The notes under the pieces were generated by a model. It ran no database searches. It had not been told where the DNA came from and worked only from the letters and a program-made list of their open reading frames with translations. DNA of 64,000 nucleotides, taken from the NCBI RefSeq assembly GCF_030812335.1, contig NZ_JAUSSN010000003.1:248001-312000 (forward strand), written 5' to 3'. Shown here piece by piece: positions 43,977-54,754 of the stretch. Positions within the stretch are counted from its first letter, which is position 1, and each line of letters opens with the position of its first letter. The DNA is from Pseudarthrobacter oxydans (GTDB taxonomy: Bacteria > Actinomycetota > Actinomycetes > Actinomycetales > Micrococcaceae). The translations under genes were made by a program, and so were the position numbers.

Positions 43977-45791
43977 TCAGAGACAGGCCTGGTGGCCGGT
44001 GTCTGCGTTCGGCCAGGGGTGCCAGGCCGTGAATAGGTGCCAGTCCGGGAAGGGATCCGGGGGCAGTTCCAGGTCGGGGTCCCGGCCGGGGTCCGGGGGC
44101 GCGTCCACGTCGGGATCACAGTCGGGATCCCGGCCGGGATCCGGCGGCGGGTCCAGATCGGTATCCCAGCCGGGGTGCGCGGGCAGGTCCAGTTCGGGAT
44201 TCCAACCTGGATGCGCCGTCAGGGCCAGTTCGGGATCCGGGTCCGGATATGGTCTTGGATCCGGGGGCAGGCTTTGGCCCTGGCCCGGGTCCGGGAGTGT
44301 GTCCGTGGCCGGCAGGAGGTTTGGTGGCCAGTCGGGTGGTTCCCAGTCCTGCTGTTCGCTGGGATAGTACCGGCCGGAGGGTGAGGTCCAGCCGGGTGGT
44401 TTGTCTTTGCTGGCTCCGGAGGGGGTCCATCCGGAGCCGTGTTTGAGGCCGTGGTGTTTCCGGCAGGGCTGGCCGAGGTTGGTGATGCCGGTGGTGCCTC
44501 CGTCGGCCCAGGCCAGGAGGTGGTCGGCCTCGTTGTCCAGGGACGGGTTGTTGCAGCCCGGGAAGGGACACCGGCCGTCGCGGAGCCGGAGCCACTGGCG
44601 CATGGCCTTCGTGAGGCGGTAGTTGGTCCGGCCGATTTCCAGCGGCGCGCCGTCGCGGGGGTCGGTCAGGACGCGGTGGAAGGACTCCGCGCCGTCGGCG
44701 ATCAGGGCCCGGGCCATGGACGGCGGGATCGGCCCGTACCCGTCCAGCATCGCCGGCTCCCCGGTGGCACCGAGCAGGGACAGGACCGGGACGGTGATCA
44801 GGACCTGCGCCCGCGGCACCGGCACATCCCCGGCCAGGCCGTTGACATCAGCGCCGCCGCCGTAGTTCAGGAGCAAAGACGCGGCGACGTCGGCGCGGAG
44901 CTGGGTCAGGGTCCGGGTCTCGGCCGGGCCCTGGAGCGCGCGGGCCGCGGCGGTGGTCCGTTCCCAGATCCCCGCGGCCGTCACCGCCGGCAAGTACGCG
45001 GAGAACCAGGCCATCCCGTCCCGGTCCGGACCGAACTCGACCCGCCGGTCCTTCGCGGACCTGGTGTGGCGTTTCTCGATGCTGTCCGGGTGGTGGCGTT
45101 CGCGCCAGGTGCGGGATTTGGCGCGGAAGCGTCCCGGGACGAGTTCCCCGGCGGGGCATCCGCGGGCCGGGTGGGGCGCGTCGGGGTCCAGGAAGTGCGC
45201 CTCCAGCGCCGCCGCCCGTTCCGGGCCCAGGCCGGCGGTTTCATCGACGAGGATCCGGGCGTGGGCCCAGGAGATCGTCCCGTCCTGCAACGCGTCCAGG
45301 GTCAGCGGCAGCTGCGTGGTCAGGGCCTGGCTCTGATCCAGCAGGGCGCCGGCGGCGTGTTCGCTGACCGTCAGGACACACGCGAGCTCCGCGACCATCG
45401 CCATCTCCTGGACGGTGCGGTCATGAAGGGACGCCGTCGGGGACGCCATCGCCCGGGTCGCCTCCGCGTAATCCGCGGTCAGCCGCACCTTCAGCGCCGC
45501 GAACCGGGCCTCCTCCCGCGCCGCCTCGGCGAGCCCGTCCAGGCACGCCTCCGCCCGATCCCGCAACGGATCAGCCCAAGGATCAAGCTCGGCGTCCCGC
45601 AGCGACTCGGCATCGCGGAACGGAACGGGGCCGGACTGATCAGTGCCCGGCTGATCAGTGCCCGGCTGATCAATGCCCGACTGATCAGCATGGCCCGCGC
45701 CGGCGCCGCTGATTGCAGCCAGCGCGGCGACGGACGCGGCGACGGCCGCCAGGGCCTCCCTGCTCTCCGCACTCCACACCGTGCTTTCCAT
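43977..45791 (-). CDS. DUF222 / HNH endonuclease (13E12-repeat type) with Asp-Pro-rich tail
   Basis: A 604-residue protein. DUF222 (the actinobacterial 13E12 domain) covers about 85-330. An HNH nuclease follows at about 385-450: RDGRCPFPGCNNP, NEADHLLAWADGG, and LCRKHH-like PCRKHHGLKHG. The cysteines and histidines needed for metal binding are visible. Residues 30-55 hold a 5-residue repeat (GTDQP). The last 110 residues are low-complexity Asp/Pro/Gly (for example PPDPGRDPD). DUF222-HNH genes are multicopy in many actinobacteria and are suspected mobile or self-propagating nucleases, with little experimental work. No adjacent immunity gene, integrase or repeat boundary is seen. The ATG at 45791 gives the usual N terminus. 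Confidence 0.88.
   Translation of the reverse strand: MESTVWSAESREALAAVAASVAALAAISGAGAGHADQSGIDQPGTDQPGTDQSGPVPFRDAESLRDAELDPWADPLRDRAEACLDGLAEAAREEARFAALKVRLTADYAEATRAMASPTASLHDRTVQEMAMVAELACVLTVSEHAAGALLDQSQALTTQLPLTLDALQDGTISWAHARILVDETAGLGPERAAALEAHFLDPDAPHPARGCPAGELVPGRFRAKSRTWRERHHPDSIEKRHTRSAKDRRVEFGPDRDGMAWFSAYLPAVTAAGIWERTTAAARALQGPAETRTLTQLRADVAASLLLNYGGGADVNGLAGDVPVPRAQVLITVPVLSLLGATGEPAMLDGYGPIPPSMARALIADGAESFHRVLTDPRDGAPLEIGRTNYRLTKAMRQWLRLRDGRCPFPGCNNPSLDNEADHLLAWADGGTTGITNLGQPCRKHHGLKHGSGWTPSGASKDKPPGWTSPSGRYYPSEQQDWEPPDWPPNLLPATDTLPDPGQGQSLPPDPRPYPDPDPELALTAHPGWNPELDLPAHPGWDTDLDPPPDPGRDPDCDPDVDAPPDPGRDPDLELPPDPFPDWHLFTAWHPWPNADTGHQACL
45636..45690. repeat. 15-bp tandem repeat in the DUF222/HNH gene
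   Basis: CTGATCAGTGCCCGG occurs twice exactly, then with two changes, then in part. It encodes the five-residue GTDQP-type repeat near the protein N terminus. Confidence 0.85.
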
Positions 45792-45967
45792 ACGCTCAGG
45801 CTAGAAGATGGCTACGACAGTTTTGATGGAACTGGCGATGACCGTGCGATTGTCGGTGACGGCAGCGATCCACGCCACTGTGCTGTGGAGTTCAGCGCAT
45901 AGTGATGACTTTCTGTGATCGCTCGGTGTCGCTCACGCCGCTCCCGACGAAGGGCTGCCCGCCACCA

Positions 45968-45973
45968 TATAAT
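45968..45973 (+). promoter_or_regulatory. -10 element upstream of the DUF808 gene
   Basis: A consensus TATAAT lies 77 bases before the GTG start in an otherwise GC-rich 259-base intergenic region. The -35 region is not convincing. Nothing else is recognised in this gap. Confidence 0.45.
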
Positions 45974-46050
45974 CCGAGTATGCCAATAACGCGCCTTGAC
46001 CGAGGCAACCTCGTCCAGCCGTCCGCCTTCAAGCAGTACGGAAGCGAGCT

Positions 46051-47076
46051 GTGAGCGGCGGCCTGGTCGCCCTGCTGGACGACATCGCAGCCCTGGCCCG
46101 CATAGCGGCCGCCTCCGTGGACGACGTCGCGGCCGGAGCCGCCAAGGCGGGGGCCAAGGCCGCGGGCGTGGTCATCGACGATGCCGCCGTCACCCCGCAA
46201 TACGTGTCCGGGGCGGACCCGTCCCGCGAACTGCCGATGATCAAGCGGATCTTCTGGGGCTCGCTCCGAAACAAACTGTTTATCATCCTGCCGGCGCTGC
46301 TGCTCATCAGCGCCTTCATCCCGGGGGTCATTCCGTTCATCCTCATGCTGGGCGGCACCTACCTCTGCTACGAGGGGGCCGAGAAGGTCTGGCACAAGCT
46401 CCGCGGCCACCACGCAGCCGAAGAAGAGACGCCGGCGGTCGACCGGGGCCCGGAGGCGGAGGCCAAGGTCACCAAGGGCGCCATCACCACCGACTTCATC
46501 CTTTCCTGCGAAATCATGGTCATCGCGATGAACGAAGTGTCCGCCGAGTCCTTGTGGGCCCGGGCGGTCATCCTGGTGGTCGTGGCGCTCGCGATCACGG
46601 TGCTCGTGTACGGCGCCGTCGCTCTCATTGTGAAGATGGACGACATCGGCCTGCACCTGGCAGCCAAGGACTCTGCAGGCTCCCAGCGCTTCGGCGAGCT
46701 GCTCGTCAAGGGGATGCCCTCCGTGCTGACCACGATCACCGTTATCGGGACGGTCGCCATGCTGTGGGTGGGCGGTCACATCATGCTGCAGGGGGCCTAC
46801 GACCTCGGCTGGCACGTGCCGTATGACCTGGTCCACGTCCTCGAGGCTCCTGTCGCCGGGATCCCGGTGCTCGGCGGCTTCCTGGCCTGGCTCGTGAACA
46901 CCCTGTGCTCGGCCGTCCTCGGACTCGCTTGGGGCCTCCTCGTCATGGCTATCGTGCACCCGCTGCTAAAAGTGCTGCCATTCGGCAAAAAGAAGGGCGG
47001 GCACGAGGAGGGCGACATCCGCGCCGAACTCGCCGGCTATCGGCCGACGAAACGTAATGACGATCCCGCCTCCTAG
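46051..47076 (+). CDS. DUF808 (YedI) family inner-membrane protein
   Basis: A 341-residue integral membrane protein. The N-terminal signature MSGGLVALLDDIAALARIAA followed by ASVDDVAAGAAKAGAKAAGVV identifies DUF808/YedI. Several helices are visible, near 75-110, 145-200, 225-250 and 270-310. DDVA and VIDDAAVTPQYV are conserved charged segments. No biochemical role is established for the family. The C terminus is charged (KKKGGHEEGD). The start is GTG at 46051 with GGAAG about 7 bases upstream. The gene is monocistronic, with convergent moeZ downstream and DUF222/HNH divergent upstream. Confidence 0.88.
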   Translation: MSGGLVALLDDIAALARIAAASVDDVAAGAAKAGAKAAGVVIDDAAVTPQYVSGADPSRELPMIKRIFWGSLRNKLFIILPALLLISAFIPGVIPFILMLGGTYLCYEGAEKVWHKLRGHHAAEEETPAVDRGPEAEAKVTKGAITTDFILSCEIMVIAMNEVSAESLWARAVILVVVALAITVLVYGAVALIVKMDDIGLHLAAKDSAGSQRFGELLVKGMPSVLTTITVIGTVAMLWVGGHIMLQGAYDLGWHVPYDLVHVLEAPVAGIPVLGGFLAWLVNTLCSAVLGLAWGLLVMAIVHPLLKVLPFGKKKGGHEEGDIRAELAGYRPTKRNDDPAS

Positions 47077-47145
47077 CTCGTCCCCACCGGGGGAAGAGAT
47101 AGGCGGACGATCACAACGCATCGGATTCACTCCAGACTGACCCGG

Positions 47146-48366
47146 TCAGTAGACCGGTTTGTCCGGCTCCACGTCCCGCACCCAGGCCAGGATTCCGCCG
47201 TCGAGGTGGCTGACGCGCTCATACCCGGCAGCCCGGGCGGCTGCGAGGACGGCCGCGGACCGGGTCCCGCCCTTGCAATGGAACACGATGTCCATGTCCT
47301 GCGGCAGCTCATTCCAGGCCTCACCGGCAAGGATCCGGCCCTGCGGAATCAGCACGGCCCCGTCGATCCGGACGATCTCGTACTCCCCTGTTTCCCGCAC
47401 ATCGACCAGGTGGAAGTCCTTGAGTCCGGCCGTGCGGGAAGCCAGCATGGTGGCCAGCTGCGTTGCGGTCACGGTGTGTTCGGTGCCCGCCTCCGCGGCC
47501 GGGGTGATGCCGCAGAATGCCTCGTAGTCGGTCAGTTCCGTGATCCGCTCCGCCTCGGGATCCCGGGAGACCTTGATTTCGCGCCAGGTCCCGCCCAGGG
47601 CGTCGAAGAGCGCCACGCGGCCCAGCAGGGAACGCCCGACGCCGGTGATCAGCTTGACGGCCTCCGTCACCATGAGCGAGCCGACGGCGGCGCAGAGCAT
47701 CCCGAACACGCCGCCTTCGCCGCAGGACGGCACGGAGCCGGCGGGGGGCGCCTCCGGGTACAGGTCCCGGTAGGTGGGGCCGAAGTGTTCCCAGAAGACG
47801 CTGACCTGCCCGTCGAAGCGGAAGATCGAACCCCAGACGTATGGCTTGCCGAGGATCGCCGCGGCATCGTTCACGAGGTAGCGGGTGGCGAAGTTGTCGG
47901 CGCCGTCCAGGATGAGGTCGTAGCCGGCAAACAGCTCCAGGGCGTTGGAGGCGTCCAGCCGGACATTGTGCAGCCGGACCTCCACGAGCGGGTTCAGGGC
48001 GGCAATGGCGTCGCGCGCCGACTCGATCTTGGGCCGGCCCACATCCGCCACGCCGTGGATCACCTGGCGCTGGAGGTTGCTCAGGTCCACGGTGTCGTCG
48101 TCGACGATTCCCAGGGTGCCCACGCCGGCGGCCGCCAGGTACAGCAGCGCCGGAGAGCCCAGGCCGCCGGCGCCGATCACGAGGACCTTGGCATTTTTCA
48201 GGCGGCGCTGCCCGATGGACCCGATCTCCGGGATGATCAGGTGCCGGGAGTACCGTTCCACCTCGTCCGGGCTCAGTCCGTCGGCCGGTTCCACCAGCGG
48301 TCCGGGCGCCACGGGCGCAGTTTCCGGGGTTGCGGGGCCTGTGCTGGGGGTGAACTTGGAAGCCAT
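47146..48366 (-). CDS. moeZ: MoeZ-like adenylyltransferase-rhodanese (sulfur-carrier activation)
   Basis: A 406-residue fusion. Residues 30-275 are a ThiF/MoeB E1-like adenylyltransferase (VIGAGGLGSPALLYLAAAG, then DLSNLQRQVIHG). Residues 295-406 are a rhodanese domain with active-site Cys in VFHCKGGTRSAAVL. Such proteins adenylate and then thiocarboxylate small sulfur carriers (MoaD, CysO and likely ThiS). The zinc-binding CxxC pairs of E. coli MoeB are missing, as in mycobacterial MoeZ. No separate thiF is present, so this is the best candidate to activate the ThiS encoded 3 kb away (inference). It is divergent from the TetR gene across 84 bases. Confidence 0.92.
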   Translation of the reverse strand: MASKFTPSTGPATPETAPVAPGPLVEPADGLSPDEVERYSRHLIIPEIGSIGQRRLKNAKVLVIGAGGLGSPALLYLAAAGVGTLGIVDDDTVDLSNLQRQVIHGVADVGRPKIESARDAIAALNPLVEVRLHNVRLDASNALELFAGYDLILDGADNFATRYLVNDAAAILGKPYVWGSIFRFDGQVSVFWEHFGPTYRDLYPEAPPAGSVPSCGEGGVFGMLCAAVGSLMVTEAVKLITGVGRSLLGRVALFDALGGTWREIKVSRDPEAERITELTDYEAFCGITPAAEAGTEHTVTATQLATMLASRTAGLKDFHLVDVRETGEYEIVRIDGAVLIPQGRILAGEAWNELPQDMDIVFHCKGGTRSAAVLAAARAAGYERVSHLDGGILAWVRDVEPDKPVY

Positions 48367-48450
48367 ACTTCAATCTATGCCCGAAGATGCCGCCAGGTCA
48401 TATTACCGGCACGTAAAGTAGACGTAACAGCAAGCGAAAGAAGGCCGACA

Positions 48451-49116
48451 GTGGTTCATCAGGCACCGGTTGAGCGGGGTCATGCCGGAAAGTCACCGGA
48501 CGTCCCGGCACGCAGCGGACAGCGATCGGCGCGGCTTCCCCGCGATGAACGTCGGGCACAGTTGCTCGCGGCGGCCCAGGAAGTGTTCGTTGCCAACGGC
48601 TACCACGGAGCCGCGATGGACGAAATCGCCGAGACCGCCCATGTCAGCAAGCCCGTGCTGTACCAGCATTTCCCGTCCAAACGCGAGCTATACCTGGCCC
48701 TGCTCGACAGCCAGCTGAGCAAACTGATTGAGCTGCTGCTCGGCGCCCTCAACTCCACCACGGACAACGACGAACGCGTCCAGGCCGTCATGCGGGCCTA
48801 CTTCCGCTTCATCGCCAGCGACGACCAGGCCCACCGGCTCGTCTTCGAATCCGACCTCGTCAACGACGCCGATGTCAGCGCCCGGCTGGAAGCGTTCAAC
48901 AAGACCTTCGCCGACGCCGTCGCCCGCGTCATCGCCGAGGACACCAAGCTGCCCGAACTGGAGTCCCAGTTGCTGGGCCGCGGGCTCGCCGGAATGGCGC
49001 AGGTCAGCGCCCGGTACTGGCTGGAAACCGACGGCAATCTTGACCTCGATGTGGCCAGCGATCTGATCTACCGTTTAGCTTGGCGCGGAATCTCCCGCTT
49101 CCCCAAGGAAACCTAG
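48451..49116 (+). CDS. TetR-family transcriptional regulator
   Basis: A 221-residue regulator. Residues 28-75 have the TetR helix-turn-helix (RRAQLLAAAQEVFVANGYHGAAMDEIAETAHVSKPVLYQHFPSKRELYLAL in segments). The remainder is a helical ligand domain rich in Ala and Leu. The leading 25 residues are a basic, disordered tail. The start is GTG at 48451 with AGAAGG upstream. It is divergent from moeZ and is followed by DUF3107 52 bases later. A related TetR (Rv3208) holds the same place in mycobacteria. The target is unknown; divergent control of moeZ is possible. The short intergenic region has a TTAC-GTAA type imperfect dyad (48399-48412). Confidence 0.9.
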   Translation: MVHQAPVERGHAGKSPDVPARSGQRSARLPRDERRAQLLAAAQEVFVANGYHGAAMDEIAETAHVSKPVLYQHFPSKRELYLALLDSQLSKLIELLLGALNSTTDNDERVQAVMRAYFRFIASDDQAHRLVFESDLVNDADVSARLEAFNKTFADAVARVIAEDTKLPELESQLLGRGLAGMAQVSARYWLETDGNLDLDVASDLIYRLAWRGISRFPKET

Positions 49117-49168
49117 ACTACAAATAGACATAACACCTGAGAACTTTGATTGGCTGGGAGGCCTTGCT

Positions 49169-49393
49169 GTGGAAGTAAAGATCGGCATACAGAACATCGG
49201 CCGCGAAATTGTCCTGGAATCGTCCCAGGAGGCCGACGCCGTCGCCAAGGTGGTCGGCGAGGCCATCGCGAAGGGCACGGAACTGCGCCTGACGGATGAA
49301 AAGGGCCGCCTGATCATCATTCCCGCGAACGTCCTGGGTTATGTTGAAATCGGCGCCGAGGAAGTCCGCCGCGTCGGCTTCGGCGCGCTCTAA
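49169..49393 (+). CDS. DUF3107 small protein
   Basis: A 74-residue protein that reads MEVKIGIQNIGREIVLESSQ and ends EEVRRVGFGAL. It matches DUF3107 (Rv3208A/TB9.4-type), a compact cytosolic beta-alpha fold of unknown function. The start is GTG at 49169 with GGGAGG seven bases upstream. It follows the TetR gene at 52 bases, as in mycobacteria, and could be cotranscribed with it. No membrane segment, cysteine or obvious catalytic residue is present. Confidence 0.88.
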   Translation: MEVKIGIQNIGREIVLESSQEADAVAKVVGEAIAKGTELRLTDEKGRLIIIPANVLGYVEIGAEEVRRVGFGAL

Positions 49394-49462
49394 CCACCTG
49401 CTACCCCTGTGCGCCGGCAGCACCGCTGCCGGCCGGCGCCCCGATCCGCAAGGAGTCCCGAC

Positions 49463-49765
49463 ATGCTTTCCCTGATTGTGGTTGCCCTGGTGACCGTGGC
49501 CGCGGGCTTTGTGGTGTGGGCCAACGACAAGCGCCACGCCAAGTACGGCATCGCCGTGCCGGCCGGGGTGTCGCTGACGGTCGGGATGCTGAGCTGGATC
49601 GTGTTCATGGCCGCCGGGCTTGGGTACCAGCCGGGCCTGACCTGGATTCCATGGGTGCTGCCCATGGTCCTGGGCGCCGCCGCCTCCGCGGCGGCCGTGC
49701 TGTACCTGGGCAAAACGCGCACCAGCCGCGACACCGCACGGCTCACCGCCATCCTGCGCTACTAG
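49463..49765 (+). CDS. Small three-helix membrane protein
   Basis: A 100-residue protein with hydrophobic stretches near 1-19, 33-53 and 62-84, and a short basic C terminus (GKTRTSRDTARLTAILRY). No recognised family. The ATG at 49463 has a strong AAGGAG seven bases upstream, and the two preceding genes run in the same direction. It probably encodes an integral membrane protein. It ends 36 bases before the convergent pterin-dehydratase fusion gene. Function unknown. Confidence 0.75.
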   Translation: MLSLIVVALVTVAAGFVVWANDKRHAKYGIAVPAGVSLTVGMLSWIVFMAAGLGYQPGLTWIPWVLPMVLGAAASAAAVLYLGKTRTSRDTARLTAILRY

Positions 49766-49801
49766 CCGCTTGCCGGGCAGCGGGCACCGGACTGCCGCGG
49801 C

Positions 49802-50476
49802 TCAGGCCTCCGGCGCTCCGGTTCCGTGGCCTGCCTCAGTGCACAGGCACAGCTGGTTTCCCTGCGCATCCGTGACCACCACCCAGTTGGGTGCGTGGTC
49901 ATGGTTCATTAAAGCCCCGGCAGCCGCCGTCTTCTCCAGCACGGGACCCGACTCGGCCCTGCTGCGGTGGATGTCCAGGTGCATCCGGTTGGGGTTGGGG
50001 GTGGAGGTCTCCTGGAACCAGAGCGTCGGGCCGCGCCCGTAGGGGTCCACCAGGTCATTCGCGCCTCCGCGGCGGTAGCCGAGGGCCACCCGCCAGACCT
50101 CCGCGATGGCGGCCGGGTCCTCGGAGTCGATGGCCACCTCCACAGTCCGGTGCAGGCCGGGTTCCGCGGTGGCGCCGACAGCGGCTGCTGCCGCCCCCGC
50201 GGCCGTGGCGGCCGCGACGTCCCGCCGCGTGACTTCGTCCCCGGCGTCGTGGGAGCTGTACCGCAGGAAGACCCGGTTGTAGCGCCAGTCCAGGTCCGGG
50301 TGGTGGTTCTGTTCTTCGGCGAGGCGTCCGACGGCGGCAATCAGTTCCAGCGCCGCGGCCGCTGTCGGTGCCTTGTAGGCCGTGACGAGACCGCCGAGCC
50401 GGTACCTCCAGTCCGGCAGTTCCGCCAGGGCCGCGTCGACCTGGCCCTCGTCGAGGATGTCGTCGGTGGCTGCCAT
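49802..50476 (-). CDS. Pterin-4a-carbinolamine dehydratase - VOC domain fusion
   Basis: A 224-residue fusion. Residues 1-105 resemble 4a-hydroxytetrahydrobiopterin dehydratase (PCD/DCoH), with the family pattern AEEQNHHPDLDWRYNRVFLRY and SSHD. Residues 112-220 form a VOC/glyoxalase-like domain (HRTVEVAIDSEDPAAIAEVW, LWFQETSTPNPNRMHLDI, VVVTDAQGNQLCLC). The fusion occurs in other actinobacteria, with a real function still unclear; the VOC part may bind a cofactor or have lyase activity. The gene follows thiG by 18 bases with a good GGAAGGAG ribosome site, so it is likely expressed with thiamine genes under the riboswitch. No biopterin hydroxylase is encoded nearby. Confidence 0.88.
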   Translation of the reverse strand: MAATDDILDEGQVDAALAELPDWRYRLGGLVTAYKAPTAAAALELIAAVGRLAEEQNHHPDLDWRYNRVFLRYSSHDAGDEVTRRDVAAATAAGAAAAAVGATAEPGLHRTVEVAIDSEDPAAIAEVWRVALGYRRGGANDLVDPYGRGPTLWFQETSTPNPNRMHLDIHRSRAESGPVLEKTAAAGALMNHDHAPNWVVVTDAQGNQLCLCTEAGHGTGAPEA

Positions 50477-50494
50477 GGCGGGCTCCTTCCATGC

Positions 50495-53108
<2,614 letters not shown>

Positions 53109-53117
53109 GGAGGATTC

Positions 53118-53230
53118 CTTCCCTACGCCGGTACTAACCGGATCAGGTCAAGCGGTCGGCTCTAACGCCCTCTCAGCCTGCCGGTGCCGGACGCCTGTGG
53201 CGTGACCGGCGGCGGCGGGCTCCCGCGGTA
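53118..53230 (-). promoter_or_regulatory. TPP riboswitch (THI element) upstream of thiO
   Basis: On the minus strand the leader contains GGCTGAGAGGGCG, then the run from ACCTGATCCGG to TAGTACCGGCGTAGGGA, which are the two signature parts of the thiamine pyrophosphate riboswitch. It ends about 10 bases before the thiO ATG. The GGAAGGA ribosome site lies at its 3' border, so TPP binding may hide it, although a terminator mode is not excluded. The element should also control the thiS, thiG and PCD-VOC genes. Confidence 0.93.
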
Positions 53231-53262
53231 TTCGCCCAGTTTAGAGGAACTAGGCTGGAGGC

Positions 53263-53958
53263 ATGAGCCAGGATGCCGCCCACACCACTGCCCGCCTTTA
53301 CCTTTGCACCGGTGCCCGCCGGGACCGCGGCGACTTTGCGGACTTCGCGGACGCGGCCTTTGCCGGCGGTGTTGACATCATCCAGCTGCGCGACAAGTCC
53401 TTGGAGGCGGCCGAGGAGCTGGAACTCCTGGAGGTCCTGCACGAGGCGGCCCGCCGGCACGGCCGGCTCTGGGCCGTCAACGACCGGGCGGACCTCGCCT
53501 CGCTTTCCGGGGCTCCGGTGTTCCACATCGGGCAGAAGGACATCCCCCTGGGGGCCGCGCGGGACTTCCTCGGCAAGGACACCGTGATCGGGCTCTCCAC
53601 CCACAGCCCGGACCAGGTGGACGCGGCCATCGCCGCCGCCCCCGGCCGCAGCGGCCTGGACTACTTCTGTGTCGGGCCGGTGTGGGCCACCCCCACCAAG
53701 CCGGGGCGCGCCGCCGTCGGACTTGAGCTGGTGCGCTACGCGGCCGACGCCGCCCGCCGGGCGGCCCGCTCGGACGAGGGCAAGATCGCGGGAGAGGTGC
53801 CGTGGTTCGCGATCGGCGGCATTGACCTCGGAAACGTGGAGCAGGTGGTGGAGGCCGGCGCGCGCAGGATCGTGGTGGTCCGCGCCATCACCGACGCCGA
53901 CGATCCCGCGGACGCCGCCCGGGCCCTGCTCGCGGCCCTCGACGCCGCAGGGAACTGA
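53263..53958 (+). CDS. thiE: Thiamine-phosphate synthase
   Basis: A 231-residue ThiE that joins the pyrimidine and thiazole phosphates to thiamine monophosphate. Family stretches are [49 protein letters not shown] and [17 protein letters not shown] barrel, cytoplasmic. It is divergent from thiO with the TPP riboswitch of the other strand in between; no separate riboswitch is seen on its own strand. The ATG at 53263 follows GGAGG closely. It is not followed by other thiamine genes. Confidence 0.95.
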   Translation: MSQDAAHTTARLYLCTGARRDRGDFADFADAAFAGGVDIIQLRDKSLEAAEELELLEVLHEAARRHGRLWAVNDRADLASLSGAPVFHIGQKDIPLGAARDFLGKDTVIGLSTHSPDQVDAAIAAAPGRSGLDYFCVGPVWATPTKPGRAAVGLELVRYAADAARRAARSDEGKIAGEVPWFAIGGIDLGNVEQVVEAGARRIVVVRAITDADDPADAARALLAALDAAGN

Positions 53959-54041
53959 ACCGCGGCTCACGCGCGGAACCGATCCCGGCCAGGCCCGCCC
54001 CGGCCCGGCCCCGGACCGGCCTTGACCGTTCGGGCGTCCGG

Positions 54042-54713
54042 TCAGCCAGCCAGGCCGAGCTGGGTCATCCGGCGGGAGTGGTTCGCGGCCAGTTCGTCCA
54101 TCAGCTCGCGGACAAGTTCCTTGGACCGGTCCTCGTCCGCGCCGACCAGGCCCCCGACGAACGAGTGCTCAAAACTCACCCGCTGCGCCTGGGTCAGCGC
54201 TTCCCCGAGCAGGCGCCTGGCCCACAGTGCCAGCCGCGAGGCCAGCCGCGGGTCGTCGGCGAGGGCTGTCTTGAGCCGCTCGCGCAGCACCTCCGTGGCT
54301 CCCCCGTCGGCCTGGATCTGCTCCACCAGGGCCCGGGTTCCGGCGTCGACGTAGCGGGAAATGGCGCGGTAGAAATCGGCGGAGACTGTGTCGATCACGT
54401 AGGCCTTCATCAGCGATTCGTACCAGTCCGCCGGGCGGGTGCGTTCGTGGAAATGGTCCACGGACGGCTGGAACGGCAGCATGGCGGCCTCCGCGTCCAG
54501 GCCCATAGCGTCGAGTTTGGCGCTCACGAGCTCGTAGTGCTGGAACTCGATCACGGCGAGCCGGCCCAGCACCGCACGGTCGTGCAGGGTGGGTGAATAC
54601 CGGGCATCGGAGGAGAGCCGTTCGAAGGCGGACAGCTCGCCGTAGGCCATGACGCCGAGCAGATCCATCAGGAACGTGTTGTAACGGGCAGGATCAGCCG
54701 GGGATGTGCTCAT
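54042..54713 (-). CDS. Ferritin-like domain protein (MiaE-like fold)
   Basis: A 223-residue all-helical protein of the actinobacterial ferritin-like family (Rv3210c-like). Possible di-iron ligands occur in YGELSAFERL, VIEFQHYELV and SFEHSFV. The arrangement resembles tRNA hydroxylase MiaE-like four-helix bundles, but the substrate is unknown. No signal peptide is present. The ATG at 54713 is divergent from the RNB ribonuclease gene, with only 41 bases between them. The order ferritin-like then DEAD helicase recurs in mycobacteria. Confidence 0.82.
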   Translation of the reverse strand: MSTSPADPARYNTFLMDLLGVMAYGELSAFERLSSDARYSPTLHDRAVLGRLAVIEFQHYELVSAKLDAMGLDAEAAMLPFQPSVDHFHERTRPADWYESLMKAYVIDTVSADFYRAISRYVDAGTRALVEQIQADGGATEVLRERLKTALADDPRLASRLALWARRLLGEALTQAQRVSFEHSFVGGLVGADEDRSKELVRELMDELAANHSRRMTQLGLAG

Positions 54714-54754
54714 GATCCAAGACTAATGGCGCAAATGGAGCTAATCTGATTTTC

